A DNA stretch of 64,000 nucleotides, taken from assembly GCA_020796225.1 (NCBI GenBank), contig CM036760.1, positions 1,326,501 to 1,390,500 of the forward strand, written 5' to 3'. The stretch is from Arion vulgaris. Lineage: Eukaryota > Mollusca > Gastropoda > Stylommatophora > Arionidae. The notes beneath the pieces are model-generated. The model worked only from the letters and a program-made list of their open reading frames with translations, was not told where the DNA came from and did not search any database. The position numbers and the translations under genes are program-made. Shown here piece after piece: positions 43,861 to 54,892 of the stretch (position 1 is the stretch's first letter; each line of letters begins with the position of its first letter).

Positions 43861-46800
43861 ACGCCAAAGAGCAAGAAAGGAAGATCTCTGTGACAGTGCA
43901 CGAACTCCGTAGCACCGGCGTGGGTCCAAGTGTAATTTTGAAGATGATGAAGATATTTTGTCGGAATTTTTTCTAATGAATTTTGCCCTGGCAGCGGCTT
44001 TTAAAACTGATCTTTTCCATATTGAACTTCCAATGCTACTTTGACCTGCTCAAATTGAACGCGGCACCTATGTTTTATCGCCCATCTCCGATATGACTAG
44101 GAACTCGATCTCACCTACACTGAGATCAGAGATCTCTGATAGGACTAGGAACTCTATCTCACCTACACTGAGATCAGAGATCTCTGATAGGACTAGGAAC
44201 TCTATCTCACCTACACTGAGATCAGAGATCTCTGATAGGACTAGGAACTCGATCTCACCTACACTGAGATCAGAGATATCTGATAGGACTAGGAACTCGA
44301 TCTCACCTACACTGAGATCAGAGATCTCTGATAGGACTAGGAACTCGATCTCACCTACACTGAGATCAGAGATATCTGATAGGACTAGGAACTCGATCTC
44401 ACCTACACTGAGATCAGAGATCTCTGATAGGACTAGGAACTCGATCTCACCTACACTGAGATCAGAGATCTCTGATAGGACTAGGAACTCGATCTCACCT
44501 ACACTGAGATCAGAGATATCTGATAGGACTAGGAACTCGATCTCACCTACACTGAGATCAGAGATCTCTGATAGGACTAGGAACTCGATCTCACCTACAC
44601 TGAGATCAGAGATATCTGATAGGACTAGGAACTCGATCTCACCTACACTGAGATCAGAGATCTCTGATAGGACTAGGAACTCGATCTCACCTACACTGAG
44701 ATCAGAGATCTCTGATAGGACTAGGAACTCGATCTCACCTACACTGAGATCAGAGATCTCTGATAGGACTAGGAACTCGATCTCACCTACACTGAGATCA
44801 GAGATCTCTGATAGGACTAGGAACTCGATCTCACCTACACTGAGATCAGAGATCTCTGATAGGACTAGGAACTCGATCTCACCTACACTGAGATCAGAGA
44901 TCTCTGATAGGACTAGGAACTCGATCTCACCTACACTGAGATCAGAGATCTCTGATAGGACTAGGAACTCGATCTCACCTACACTGAGATCAGAGATCTC
45001 TGATAGGACTAGGAACTCGATCTCACCTACACTGAGATCAGAGATCTCTGATAGGACTAGGAACTCGATCTCACCTACACTGAGATCAGAGATATCTGAT
45101 AGGACTAGGAACTCGATCTCACCTACACTGAGATCAGAGATCTCTGATAGGACTAGGAACTCGATCTCACCTACACTGAGATCAGAGATCTCTGATAGGA
45201 CTAGGAACTCGATCTCACCTACACTGAGATCAGAGATCTCTGATAGGACTAGGAACTCGATCTCACCTACACTGAGATCAGAGATCTCTGATAGGACTAG
45301 GAACTCTATCTCACCTACACTGAGATCAGAGATCTCTGATAGGACTAGGAACTCTATCTCACCTACACTGAGATCAGAGATCTCTGATAGGACTAGGAAC
45401 TCGATCTCACCTACACTGAGATCAGAGATATCTGATAGGACTAGGAACTCGATCTCACCTACACTGAGATCAGAGATCTCTGATAGGACTAGGAACTCGA
45501 TCTCACCTACACTGAGATCAGAGATATCTGATAGGACTAGGAACTCGATCTCACCTACACTGAGATCAGAGATCTCTGATAGGACTAGGAACTCGATCTC
45601 ACCTACACTGAGATCAGAGATCTCTGATAGGACTAGGAACTCGATCTCACCTACACTGAGATCAGAGATATCTGATAGGACTAGGAACTCGATCTCACCT
45701 ACACTGAGATCAGAGATCTCTGATAGGACTAGGAACTCGATCTCACCTACACTGAGATCAGAGATATCTGATAGGACTAGGAACTCGATCTCACCTACAC
45801 TGAGATCAGAGATCTCTGATAGGACTAGGAACTCGATCTCACCTACACTGAGATCAGAGATCTCTGATAGGACTAGGAACTCGATCTCACCTACACTGAG
45901 ATCAGAGATCTCTGATAGGACTAGGAACTCGATCTCACCTACACTGAGATCAGAGATCTCTGATAGGACTAGGAACTCGATCTCACCTACACTGAGATCA
46001 GAGATCTCTGATAGGACTAGGAACTCGATCTCACCTACACTGAGATCAGAGATCTCTGATAGGACTAGGAACTCGATCTCACCTACACTGAGATCAGAGA
46101 TCTCTGATAGGACTAGGAACTCGATCTCACCTACACTGAGATCAGAGATCTCTGATAGGACTAGGAACTCGATCTCACCTACACTGAGATCAGAGATCTC
46201 TGATAGGACTAGGAACTCGATCTCACCTACACTGAGATCAGAGATCTCTGATAGGACTAGGAACTCGATCTCACCTACACTGAGATCAGAGATCTCTGAT
46301 AGGACTAGGAACTCGATCTCACCTACACTGAGATCAGAGATCTCTGATAGGACTAGGAACTCGATCTCACCTACACTGAGATCAGAGATCTCTGATAGGA
46401 CTAGGAACTCGATCTCACCTACACTGAGATCAGAGATCTCTGATAGGACTAGGAACTCGATCTCACCTACACTGAGATCAGAGATCTCTGATAGGACTAG
46501 GAACTCGATCTCACCTACACTGAGATCAGAGATCTCTGATAGGACTAGGAACTCGATCTCACCTACACTGAGATCAGAGATCTCTGATAGGACTAGGAAC
46601 TCGATCTCACCTACACTGAGATCAGAGATCTCTGATAGGACTAGGAACTCGATCTCACCCACACTGAGATCAGAGATCTCTGATAAGACTAGGAACTCGA
46701 TCTCACCTACACTGAGATCAGAGATCTCTGATAGGACTAAGAACTCGATCTCACCTACACTGAGATCAGAGATCTCTGATAGGACTAGGAACTCGATCTC

Positions 46801-47110
46801 ACCTACACTGAGATCAGAGATCTCTGATAGGACTAGGAACTCGATCTCACCTACACTGAGATCAGAGATCTCTGATAGGACTAGGAACTCGATCTCACCT
46901 ACACTGAGATCAGAGATCTCTGATAGGACTAGGAACTCGATCTCACCTACACTGAGATCAGAGATCTCTGATAGGACTAGGAACTCGATCTCACCTACAC
47001 TGAGATCAGAGATCTCTGGGAAAATATCTCCACGAGGGAGCGAACCTAGTATCTTCGGAAGTAGAGGCGACGAGCTAACCACTACACCACAGAGACCTAA
47101 CAGTAGAGGC
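43861..47110 (-). mobile_element. SINE-A copy 3, interrupted by two arrays grown from its own sequence
   Basis: The body lies at 43861-44093 (plus-strand words GTGCACGAACTCCGTAGCAC, GATGAAGATATTTTG, TTTTGCCCTGGCAGCGGC). The next SINE segment is expanded as the 48-bp array. Beyond it (47019-47110) come the body/head junction and the tRNA-like head, with B-box complement GGAGCGAACCT at 47037-47047 and, read on the minus strand, A-box-like GGTGTAGTGGTTAGCTCG. The 5' end of that head is expanded into the 42-bp array. Removing both arrays would leave a SINE of about 350 bp. Confidence 0.8.
44094..47018. repeat. Minisatellite, 48-bp palindrome-bearing unit, ~61 copies
   Basis: Unit GACTAGGAACTCGATCTCAC + CTACACTGAGATCAGAGATC + TCTGATAG. 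Each standard unit holds the perfect 16-bp palindrome ATCAGAGATCTCTGAT; a minority have GATATC in the centre and break it. CTCGATC/CTCTATC is a second variable site. Both strands stay open through the array, giving 1,225-codon plus and 1,186-codon minus frames. That follows from unit lengths that are multiples of three and is not evidence of coding. Confidence 0.97.
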
Positions 47111-47802
47111 GACGAGCTAACTACTACACCACAGAGACCTAACAGTAGAGGCGACGAGCTAACCACTACACCACAGAGACCTAACAGTAGAGGCGACGAG
47201 CTAACTACTACACCACAGAGACCTAACAGTAGAGGCGACGAGCTAACCACTACACCACAGAGACCTAACAGTAGAGGCGACGAGCTAACCACTACACCAC
47301 AGAGACCTAACAGTAGAGGCGACGAGCTAACTACTACACCACAGAGACCTAACAGTAGAGGCGACGAGCTAACTACTACACCACAGAGACCTAACAGTAG
47401 AGGCGACGAGCTAACCACTACACCACAGAGACCTAACAGTAGAGGCGACGAGCTAACCACTACACCACAGAGACCTAACAGTGAGGCGACGAGGCTAACC
47501 ACTACACCACAGAGACCTAATAGTAGAGGCGACGAGCTAACCACTACACCACAGAGACCTAACAGTAGAGGCGACGAGCTAACCACTACACCACAGAGAC
47601 CTAACAGTAGAGGCGACGAGCTAACCACTACACCACAGAGACCTAACAGTAGAGGCGACGAGCTAACTACTACACCACAGAGACCTAACAGTAGAGGCGA
47701 CGAGCTAACTACTACACCACAGAGACCTAACAGTAGAGGCGACGAGCTAACTACAGAGACCCAACAGTAGAGGCGACGAGCTAACCACAGAGACCCAACA
47801 GT
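47059..47802. repeat. Minisatellite, 42-bp unit, ~17 copies, at a SINE-A head
   Basis: Unit AGTAGAGGCGACGAGCTAAC + CACTACACCACAGAGACCTAAC. The last three units lose an internal 12-bp piece. Sequence is the reverse complement of the SINE's tRNA-like 5' region. Confidence 0.96.
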
Positions 47803-47884
47803 GCATCCAATGGTAAGCTTGTGCCTCTATCTATGTATACTGATGACAGTTTCCTTGACAATATTTAGTTTCAGTTTGAGATTC

Positions 47885-48222
47885 AGTTTCAGTTTGGAAT
47901 ATCTTCATTGCACTCCGGACATGTCCATAGGTGCTCCGATCTCCTTCGCAATATCTCCATCAGCGTCCAGCGACTGACCGTACCAGTTCTATTTTGATTG
48001 ATGAGCCGACTCGTATACCTGTTGTACCGTTCTTTTCTTGCACACCAATCTTCAAACCCAGTTCTCGCAATCTAGTAGTTGACGTGGATTGGTTTAGATG
48101 AAGGTCTTCTCTACGGTCACGCTCTATGAGGGCGTTCACGATGTCAGCTCTGTCCATTGGCTGGCCGTCTGATATAGCGGCAGAGCCAGCCAGCCTGTCT
48201 GCTCTCTCATTGCTGATAATTA
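47885..48222 (-). pseudogene. RNase H LINE, C-terminal fragment
   Basis: The minus strand begins SNERADRLAGSAAI (the last RNase H motif with its Asp), then GQPMDRADIVNALIERDRRE, TTRLRELGLKIGVQE. After a frameshift it reads RYTSRLINQNRTGTVSRWT, LMEILRRRSEHLWTCP and EC. The same C-terminal layout occurs at 29428-30140. It is truncated 5' of the last RNase H motif. Confidence 0.82.
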
Positions 48223-48347
48223 ATATTTAGTATAGTAATCTACTCATTTCATCATTAGAGCTACTGTATAAGTGCTCTATCGCTGATACTTTCAGACAGC
48301 TTCAAATGAGAGGGACAGAGAAATTATCTAGTCGTCACCAAGGAACA

Positions 48348-49185
48348 GTTTGTTTTCAGCGTGGCACCAAGGAACTATCTGGTCAACTTATCTGCACACG
48401 CGTTGATTCTATGCAGTTTGTTTTCAGCGTGGCACCAAGGAACTATCTGGTCAACTTATCTGCACACGCGTTGATTCTATGCAGTTTGTTTTCAGCGTGG
48501 CACCAAGGAACTATCTGGTCAACTTATCTGCACACGCGTTGATTCTATGCAGTTTGTTTTCAGCGTGGCACCAAGGAACTATCTGGTCAACTTATCTGCA
48601 CACGCGTTGATTCTATGCAGTTTGTTTTCAGCGTGGCACCAAGGAACTATCTGGTCAACTTATCTGCACACGCGTTGATTCTATGCAGTTTGTTTTCAGC
48701 GTGGCACCAAGGAACTATCTGGTCAACTTATCTGCACACGCGTTGATTCTATGCAGTTTGTTTTCAGCGTGGCACCAAGGAACTATCTGGTCAACTTATC
48801 TGCACACGCGTTGATTCTATGCAGTTTGTTTTCAGCGTGGCACCAAGGAACTATCTGGTCAACTTATCTGCACACGCCTTGATTCTATGCAGTTTGTTTT
48901 CAGCGTGGCACCAAGGAACTATCTGGTCAACTTATCTGCACACGCGTTGATTCTATGCAGTTTGTTTTCAGCGTGGCACCAAGGAACTATCTGGTCAACT
49001 TATCTGCACACGCGTTGATTCTATGCAGTTTGTTTTCAGCGTGGCACCAAGGAACTATCTGGTCAACTTATCTGCACACGCCTTGATTCTATGCAGTTTG
49101 TTTTCAGCGTGGCACCAAGGAACTATCTGGTCAACTTATCTGCACACGCATCGATTCTATGCAGTTTGTTTTCAGCGTGGCCCAG
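48348..49185. repeat. Minisatellite, 68-bp unit, ~12 copies
   Basis: Unit TTTTCAGCGTGGCACCAAGG + AACTATCTGGTCAACTTATC + TGCACACGCGTTGATTCTAT + GCAGTTTG. Almost perfectly homogeneous (ACGCGT/ACGCCT, one ACGCAT). The stretch 48223-48347 is unassigned. Confidence 0.97.
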
Positions 49186-49224
49186 GAACATAGTACTTAT
49201 CGCTAGACGAATTCATGACATTTG

Positions 49225-49668
49225 TTAAATGGTGGCTGTTTTTGTTATGTTTGATTTTTATGCGTAGGCTTTTTTGTTATGTTTGGATTTTTTGCTGTAG
49301 GCTTTTTTGTTATGTTTGATTTTTTGCTGTAGGCTTTTTTGTTATGTTTGATTTTTTTTGCTGTAGGCTTTTTTGTTATGTTTGATTTTTTGCTGTAGGC
49401 TTTTTTGTTATGTTTGATTTTTTGCTGTAGGCTTTTTTGTTATGTTTGATTTTTTTGCTGTAGGCTTTTTTGTTATGTTTGATTTTTTGCTGTAGGCTTT
49501 TTTGTTATGTTTGATTTTTTGCTGTAGGCTTTTTTGTTATGTTTGATTTTTTGCTGTAGGCTTTTTTGTTATGTTTGATTTTTTGCTGTAGGCTTTTTTG
49601 TTATGTTTGATTTTTTGCTGTAGGCTTTTTTGTTATGTTTGATTTTTTGCTGTAGGCTTTTTGTTTTA
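49225..49668. repeat. Minisatellite, ~32-bp unit, ~13 copies
   Basis: Unit GGCTTTTTTGTTATGTTTGA + TTTTTTGCTGTA, with T-run length variation. Confidence 0.95.
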
Positions 49669-49734
49669 TAATTTATTTTCTGTAGGTTTTTATTGATATT
49701 TAAAATTTATAATTTATTTCTGTTATATTATTTT

Positions 49735-50365
49735 TAAGTGATATTTTTTTATAGTGATATTTCTTATAGTGATATTTCTTATAGTGATATTTCTTATAGT
49801 GATATTTCTTATAGTGATATTTCTTATAGTGATATTTCTTATAGTGATATTTCTTATAGTGATATTTCTTATAGTGATATTTTTTTATAGTGATATTTCT
49901 TATAGTGATATTTCTTATAGTGATATTTCTTATAGTGATATTTCTTTATAGTGATATTTCTTATAGTGATATTTCTTTATAGTGATATTTCTTATAGTGA
50001 TATTTCTTTATAGTGATATTTCTTTATAGTGATATTTCTTATAGTGATATTTCTTATAGTGATATTTTTTTATAGTGATATTTCTTATAGTGATATTTCT
50101 TATAGTGATATTTTTTTATAGTGATATTTCTTATAGTGATATTTCTTATAGTGATATTTCTTATAGTGATATTTCATAGTGATTTTTTATAGTGATATTT
50201 CTTTATAGTGATATTTCTTATAGTGATATTTCTTAATAGTGATATTTCTTATACTGATATTTCTTTATAGTGATATTTCTTATAGTGATATTTCTTATAG
50301 TGATATTTCTTATAGTGATATTTCTTTATAGTGATATTTCTTATAGTGATATTTCTTATAGTGAT
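49735..50365. repeat. Minisatellite, 15/16-bp unit, ~41 copies
   Basis: Unit TAGTGATATTTCTTA with an extra T in some copies. Confidence 0.96.
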
Positions 50366-50427
50366 AAACTTGTAACATAATATAACCTTGATTTAGCATG
50401 TTGTGTTGTTTTTAACATGAATTGATT

Positions 50428-50602
50428 GATATACAATAACAATGGAATAGATATACAATAACACTGGAATAGATATACAATAACACTGGAATAGATATAC
50501 AATAACACTGGAATAGATATACAATAACACTGGAATAGATATACAATAACAATGGAATAGATATACAATAACAATGGAATAGATATACAATAACAATGGA
50601 AT
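50428..50602. repeat. 22-bp tandem repeat, 8 copies
   Basis: Unit GATATACAATAACACTGGAA + TA, with AACAAT in the outer units and AACACT in the inner ones. Confidence 0.97.
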
Positions 50603-52044
50603 GCGAGGAACACGCGACAGGTGTGGTCTTATTTACTAGAACTTTTACCTGAGCCCGCCGGTCGTATGTTATCGGATGCCACGGTTTTCAATTAGAATGA
50701 ATGACTATTTCAATAATATCTGTCCATCTCAAGCGATGACAACAACAGCCTCAGCCGTGTGTTGTTGCCCCTCTCTGGTGTGTGCGGAGGTAGGTGCAAT
50801 CATGTCCAATCATGGAACACAATCCCCTTTCTCAAGAGAGGCAAATATGACCAAGATTGGACTTGTGGGTGTTGTGTGTACGTACTGTCTTTACCCGCAG
50901 TTCTACTTTATGTTTTATCTTGTTTACCTCATATCTGCTGGGTATCAATAATTATCTAGAAGACAAAAAGTGTCATACACTTCATAGTATAAAGCAAACA
51001 CAAACTGAAATAGCAACAACAAAAACAACGACCTAGACGTCTAAAATGCTGCAGTTATATGGTCAAGCCATGGCCGATAACATGCTGCCGAGAGCCACGG
51101 TCAAGCCTAGACTTTCCTCTTTAACGAACGAACGAGTCTTGGTTTTAGTTACTTCCATGCTAACAACCATATATATATAATCAAGAACTACAATATATAA
51201 TAGATCGTTCGATTGTTTGTCTGACTTTGTGGTCGGCACAACAAATATGTTGGCTCACTTTCGTCCCAAATATGCCGCAGCGAATCGAACGCACCAAAGA
51301 CACGATTAGTCCACGAGATAAGCAAAAATTACGCACTTATCAGCCGGTCTAGTCACGTGGGCTCCTGCCAAACAGTCTGCCCTGCCTGTTGTTCAGCACA
51401 ATGGGTGTAACATTACCTCGACCACAGACAAAGGATAGTTTGGTAAGCTATTATGCTGGGAGATAGGATCTAAGTACGTCGGGCGGCGTACGCAGTGAAC
51501 TGTGACATTTCTATTCAGACAGAGACAGCCACTGACTTTGTTATGAGATGCTAATATCCATGTAAAACAGTTGTCAACATTTCTCTATACTCACATAAAG
51601 ATAATAAAAGTGCTAATAACAAGCTTGTTTAGTTGGGGTGAATACTTTTGAAGATAATATGACGACGAACTGCGGCATTTGCCAACACAGTAGGGTACAA
51701 TTATCTCTTTTGTTGTTCCTAGTGGCCAGGAGTTCTAGGGAAGGGAGGGTGGGGGGCACTGCAACGCTATGGAAATTGTAATCTACATTTGTTATTTCGA
51801 GCACAAAGATGTTTGCAATCGCTTTAAATAAAGCTACTGGATAGAATAATAAGTCTCCACAGACAGGGAGGTCCCCACCAACACTTCTTATATGTGCTTA
51901 ATCCTTTACATCAAGTTGAAAGTGACAGTCGAAGAGAAATTGATAGTAATGATTCTCAAATTCTATTTTAACTCAGTACTGGTCGTTTCCTGTCTTAACA
52001 AGGATTAATAAAACTACCTACCGTAAAGTACCGACATCTACCAT
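50603..52044. other. Largest apparently unique block; no gene recognised
   Basis: Open frames at 50676-50959 (plus) and 51613-51804 (minus) lack recognisable domains. GC content and CG frequency are higher than in the arrays around 51040-51500. No repeat or element end seen by eye. The most likely place in the window for non-repetitive host sequence. Confidence 0.4.
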
Positions 52045-52197
52045 TGAGAGCCACGATGATATAGTGGTTAGTGCACTTGCTTTGTAAACACGTTGATTCA
52101 GGTTGTATATCCACAGGTGCAGAAACAAATTTTCCGACCATAGTGGCTCTCATGTTAACCAAAATTCAATTGGATTGAAAGACAGAGAGAAACAAAG
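52045..52197 (+). mobile_element. tRNA-like SINE (type D)
   Basis: GAGAGCCACGATGATATAGT + GGTTAGTGCACTTGC has the A-box layout TGRTATAGTGGTTAG. About 35 bp on, TTCAGGTTGTATATCC stands at the B-box position (decayed from GGTTCGAATCC). The body continues to GAAAGACAGAGAGAAAC, then a 20-bp array begins. Confidence 0.6.
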
Positions 52198-52339
52198 ACA
52201 ACCGACATGATGTAGATCAAACCGACATGATGTAGATCAAACCGACATGATGTAGATCAAACCGACATGATGTAGATCAAACCGACATGATGTAGATCAA
52301 ACAGACATGATGTAGATCAAACAGACATGATGTAGATCA
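52198..52339. repeat. 20-bp tandem repeat, 7 copies
   Basis: Unit ACCGACATGATGTAGATCAA. The last two have ACAGAC. The following 52340-52537 is unassigned and holds a (GAA)n run near 52450. Confidence 0.97.
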
Positions 52340-52537
52340 CATCACCCGTCATGGTCAACAAAAATATAGACATAACACCGTACTCTCCTACTATATCACG
52401 TGGTATGAAAACTGGTTCTTGACTTCTTTGCTTTAACAATTGCTAACCATGAAGAAGAAGAAGAAGACTAAAAAATTTGACATATGGAAGCTACTATTCT
52501 CAGATATACTATTCTTCTCTCAATTTGATATTGTAAC

Positions 52538-52790
52538 ACATGAAATGTATTGTTACATGGAATGTGTTGTTACATGGAATGTATTGTTACATGAAATGTA
52601 TTGTTACATGAAATGTATTGTTACATGAATGTGTTGTAATGGAATGTATTGTTACATGAAATGTATTGTTACATGAAATGTATTGTTACATGAAATGTAT
52701 TGTTACATGAAATGTATTGTTACATGAAATGTATTGTTACATGGAATGTATTGTTACATGAAATGTGTTGTTACATGGAATGTGTTACAG
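52538..52790. repeat. 17-bp tandem repeat, ~15 copies
   Basis: Unit ATGTATTGTTACATGAA with GTGTTG and GGAATG variants. Confidence 0.95.
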
Positions 52791-52798
52791 TATCAAAT

Positions 52799-52848
52799 TG
52801 TGTTCTAAACCTCCCCTCCTCATGTGCTGAAGGGAGGTTTAGAACACA
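52799..52848. repeat. Perfect 17-bp inverted repeat, 16-bp loop
   Basis: TGTGTTCTAAACCTCCC (52799-52815) and GGGAGGTTTAGAACACA (52832-52848). The right arm is the first coding stretch of the truncated RT that follows (GGLEHI), so the left arm is an inverted copy of it. Confidence 0.9.
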
Positions 52849-53040
52849 TTGTAACAACCAGTAAAATCGAGGGTAAACGAGACAGAGGAAGACAGAGAGA
52901 GAAAATGTTGGATGACCTGACTTCATGGCACGGTAGATCGTGCGTCAACATCTGAGTTGATAGCAAACACCAAAGACAGATATTTGTGGAGATCCATGAT
53001 CGCCTATGTCAGCCGGCACGGCACCTGATGATGATGAACA
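52832..53040 (+). pseudogene. LINE RT C-terminus
   Basis: Reads GGLEHIVTTSKIEGKRD, RGRQREKMLDDLTSW, then after a frameshift ELIANTKDRYLWRS and MIAYVSRHGT with a stop and a (TGA)n tail. The order LEH(I/L)VTTGKIEGKR..GRQREK.LD.L, then A.RDR..W..MIA....GT, is a familiar ending of a LINE family found widely in aquatic invertebrates (known family pattern). It is truncated at the hairpin. Confidence 0.8.
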
Positions 53041-53087
53041 CATGGAGGCTACTTTTCTTAGAAATACTATTGTTCCCACAATTACTG

Positions 53088-53250
53088 AACACTTCTTCTT
53101 CAAACGTTCCATAACCTGCTGCCTTGCAGGTCGGCTGGGAACAGCCAAAGGCTGACGGAGAGCGAACCCAGTAAACGCTGGCTGAAACCCGACACATCGC
53201 CAAAGGATACGCATCAGAGCTCCAAATGGCGCTGAAGATGTGACGAAACA
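53088..53250 (-). mobile_element. Retroelement 3' end with (GAA)n tail
   Basis: Minus-strand sequence ending TTATGGAACGTTTGAAGAAG, preceded by GCTGTTCCCAGCCGACC and AGCGTTTACTGGGTTCGC. The simple tail and lack of coding suggest a SINE or LINE 3' part. Family unknown. Confidence 0.4.
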
Positions 53251-53332
53251 CACGTTCTTGGTATAAGCTGTTTATATATCACAATAAGAATGATCAAAAT
53301 GGCCGTAAAAGAACGATTGAGAAGAAGAAGAA
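53250..53332 (+). mobile_element. SINE-B-like 3' tail
   Basis: CACACGTTCTTGGTATAAGC, TATATCACAATAAGAATGAT, GGCCGTAAAAGAACG and an (AGA)n tail match 25955-26050 in order. Confidence 0.6.
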
Positions 53333-53590
53333 ATGCTCCATATCGACCACTTGCTAATCCCCCTGTGTGATTTGTATGTGATCTGAGCCTACGAGTGATT
53401 GTACATTGTGCCAGTTATGTGCCTACAAGTAGAGCAGCACATCCGATTTCTGCAATACTTTTTACTAACTAGGTTAGCTTTCCTAGTCCTAAATGAGTCA
53501 CCTCTTACGACATGCCTTGTAGGTCACAGTGCTACTATTCTTTGCTTCCTTGCAGGCCCCAACACCACACGGGCAACTGAACCGGGCCTC
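53333..53590 (-). mobile_element. SINE-B copy
   Basis: TGCTCCATATCGACCAC, GAGTGATTGTACATTGTGCC, CTACAAGTAGAGCAGCAC, CACCTCTTACGACATGCC: all the landmarks of the family on the minus strand. The 5' end of the element (right side) is amplified as a 30-bp array. Confidence 0.8.
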
Positions 53591-53671
53591 AGCACCACAC
53601 GGGCAACTGAGCTGGGCCTCAGCACCACACGGGCAACTGAACCGGGCCTCAGCACCACACGGGCAACTGAA
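53555..53671. repeat. 30-bp tandem repeat, 4 copies, at the SINE-B 5' end
   Basis: Unit GGGCCTCAGCACCACACGGG + CAACTGAACC. Its seed (GCAGGCCCCAACACCACACG) is the 5' end of SINE-B. Confidence 0.95.
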
Positions 53672-53814
53672 CACAAAATTAACAGAAAACTACAAAATGT
53701 TTTAAATAAAATATTTTTTATTCTAATTAGAATACTATCTGTAGTAAAATATGATTACAAGTAATTGACTAGCAGAAGTTATCATGCTAACAAATACATG
53801 ATTAATATGGTCAT

Positions 53815-54117
53815 ACTCATTGCACTAGTAACTACTATGTTCTGTCTTCTAAACTAGCAATGTTCTGTTTTCTTAAACTAGCTATGTTCTGTTCTTTCTT
53901 AAACTAGCTATGTTCTGTTATTTCTTTAACTATGTTCTGTCTTTCTTTAAATTCTGTTTTTCTAAACTAGCAATGTTCTGTCTCTTTAATTATGTTCTTT
54001 TCTTCTAAACTAGCTATGTTCTGTTTCAACTAACTATGTTCTTCTTCTTAAACTAGCTATGTTCTGTCTTCAACTAGCTATGTTCTGTTCTTCTAAACTA
54101 GCAATGTTCTGTTCATT
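53815..54117. repeat. Degenerate tandem repeat, ~24-30-bp unit
   Basis: AAACTAGCTATGTTCTGTT alternating with TTCTT linkers of varying length, about 11 irregular copies. The stretch 53672-53814 is unassigned. Confidence 0.8.
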
Positions 54118-54373
54118 CTACATGAAGATCTAAGCGGCAGTGCACCAACTCTGTAATATCATAGGAGGTCTCAAATACAAGTTTAATATTGAAGACTTGG
54201 TATGAATTTTTATTAATTAATATACTAATTAGTTTTGTCTAGGCAGCAATTTTTCAGCCCACTCTTACTGATTTCTACATTGCCAATTATTGTTTGTATT
54301 TGAACACAGAACTTTCAAGTTTAATGTCTCCAACAAGACTCCACACTTTTCTTACTCTAAGCTGCTGTAAAAA
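54118..54373 (-). mobile_element. SINE-A copy 4, diverged
   Basis: Plus-strand landmarks GGCAGTGCACCAACTCTGTA, TTAATATTGAAGACTTGG, GGCAGCAATTTTTCAGCCC and TTTGAACACAGAACTTTC parallel copies 1 and 3. The B-box complement is TTTGAACACAG, so the head is the variant seen at 39.2-39.4 kb. A 33-bp array begins at its head end. Confidence 0.65.
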
Positions 54374-54850
54374 GTGCCTGCAAATGTTTTCCTGAATCGT
54401 GCCAATGATGGAACAAATGTTTTCCTGAATCGTTCCAATGATGGAACAAATGTTTTCCTGAATCGTGTCAATGATGGAACAAATGTTTTCCTGAATCGTT
54501 CCAATGATGGAACAAATGTTTTCCTGAATCGTTCCAATGATGGAACAAATGTTTTCCTGAATCGTTCCAATGATGGAACAAATGTTTTCCTGAATCGTTC
54601 CAATGATGGAACAAATGTTTTCCTGAATCGTGCCAATGATGGAACAAATGTTTTCCTGAATCGTGCCAATGATGGAACAAATGTTTTCCTGAATCGTGCC
54701 AATGATGGAACAAATGTTTTCCTGAATCGTGCCAATGATGGAACAAATGTTTTCCTGAATCGTGCCAATGATGGAACAAATGTTTTCCTGAATCGTTCCA
54801 ATGATGGAACAAATGTTTTCCTGAATCGTTCCAATGATGGAACAAATGCA
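54374..54850. repeat. Minisatellite, 33-bp unit, ~14 copies
   Basis: Unit CAATGATGGAACAAATGTTT + TCCTGAATCGTGC, with CGTTCC/CGTGCC/CGTGTC variants. The unit is a multiple of three, so long open frames appear on both strands (188 and 184 codons); not genes. Confidence 0.96.
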
Positions 54851-54892
54851 GAGTCTTCAAAGCAAGAGGCCAAAAGAACCTCAATGGCTGTA

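Noticed and set aside
44068..47770. Long open frames on both strands (1,225 and 1,186 codons)
   Set aside because: Both strands are open because units of 48 and 42 bp lack stops. The sequence is SINE-derived.
50676..50959. Short secreted-protein gene
   Set aside because: The frame ends in a hydrophobic stretch but has no signal peptide at its start, no domain and two competing frames. Left as unassigned.
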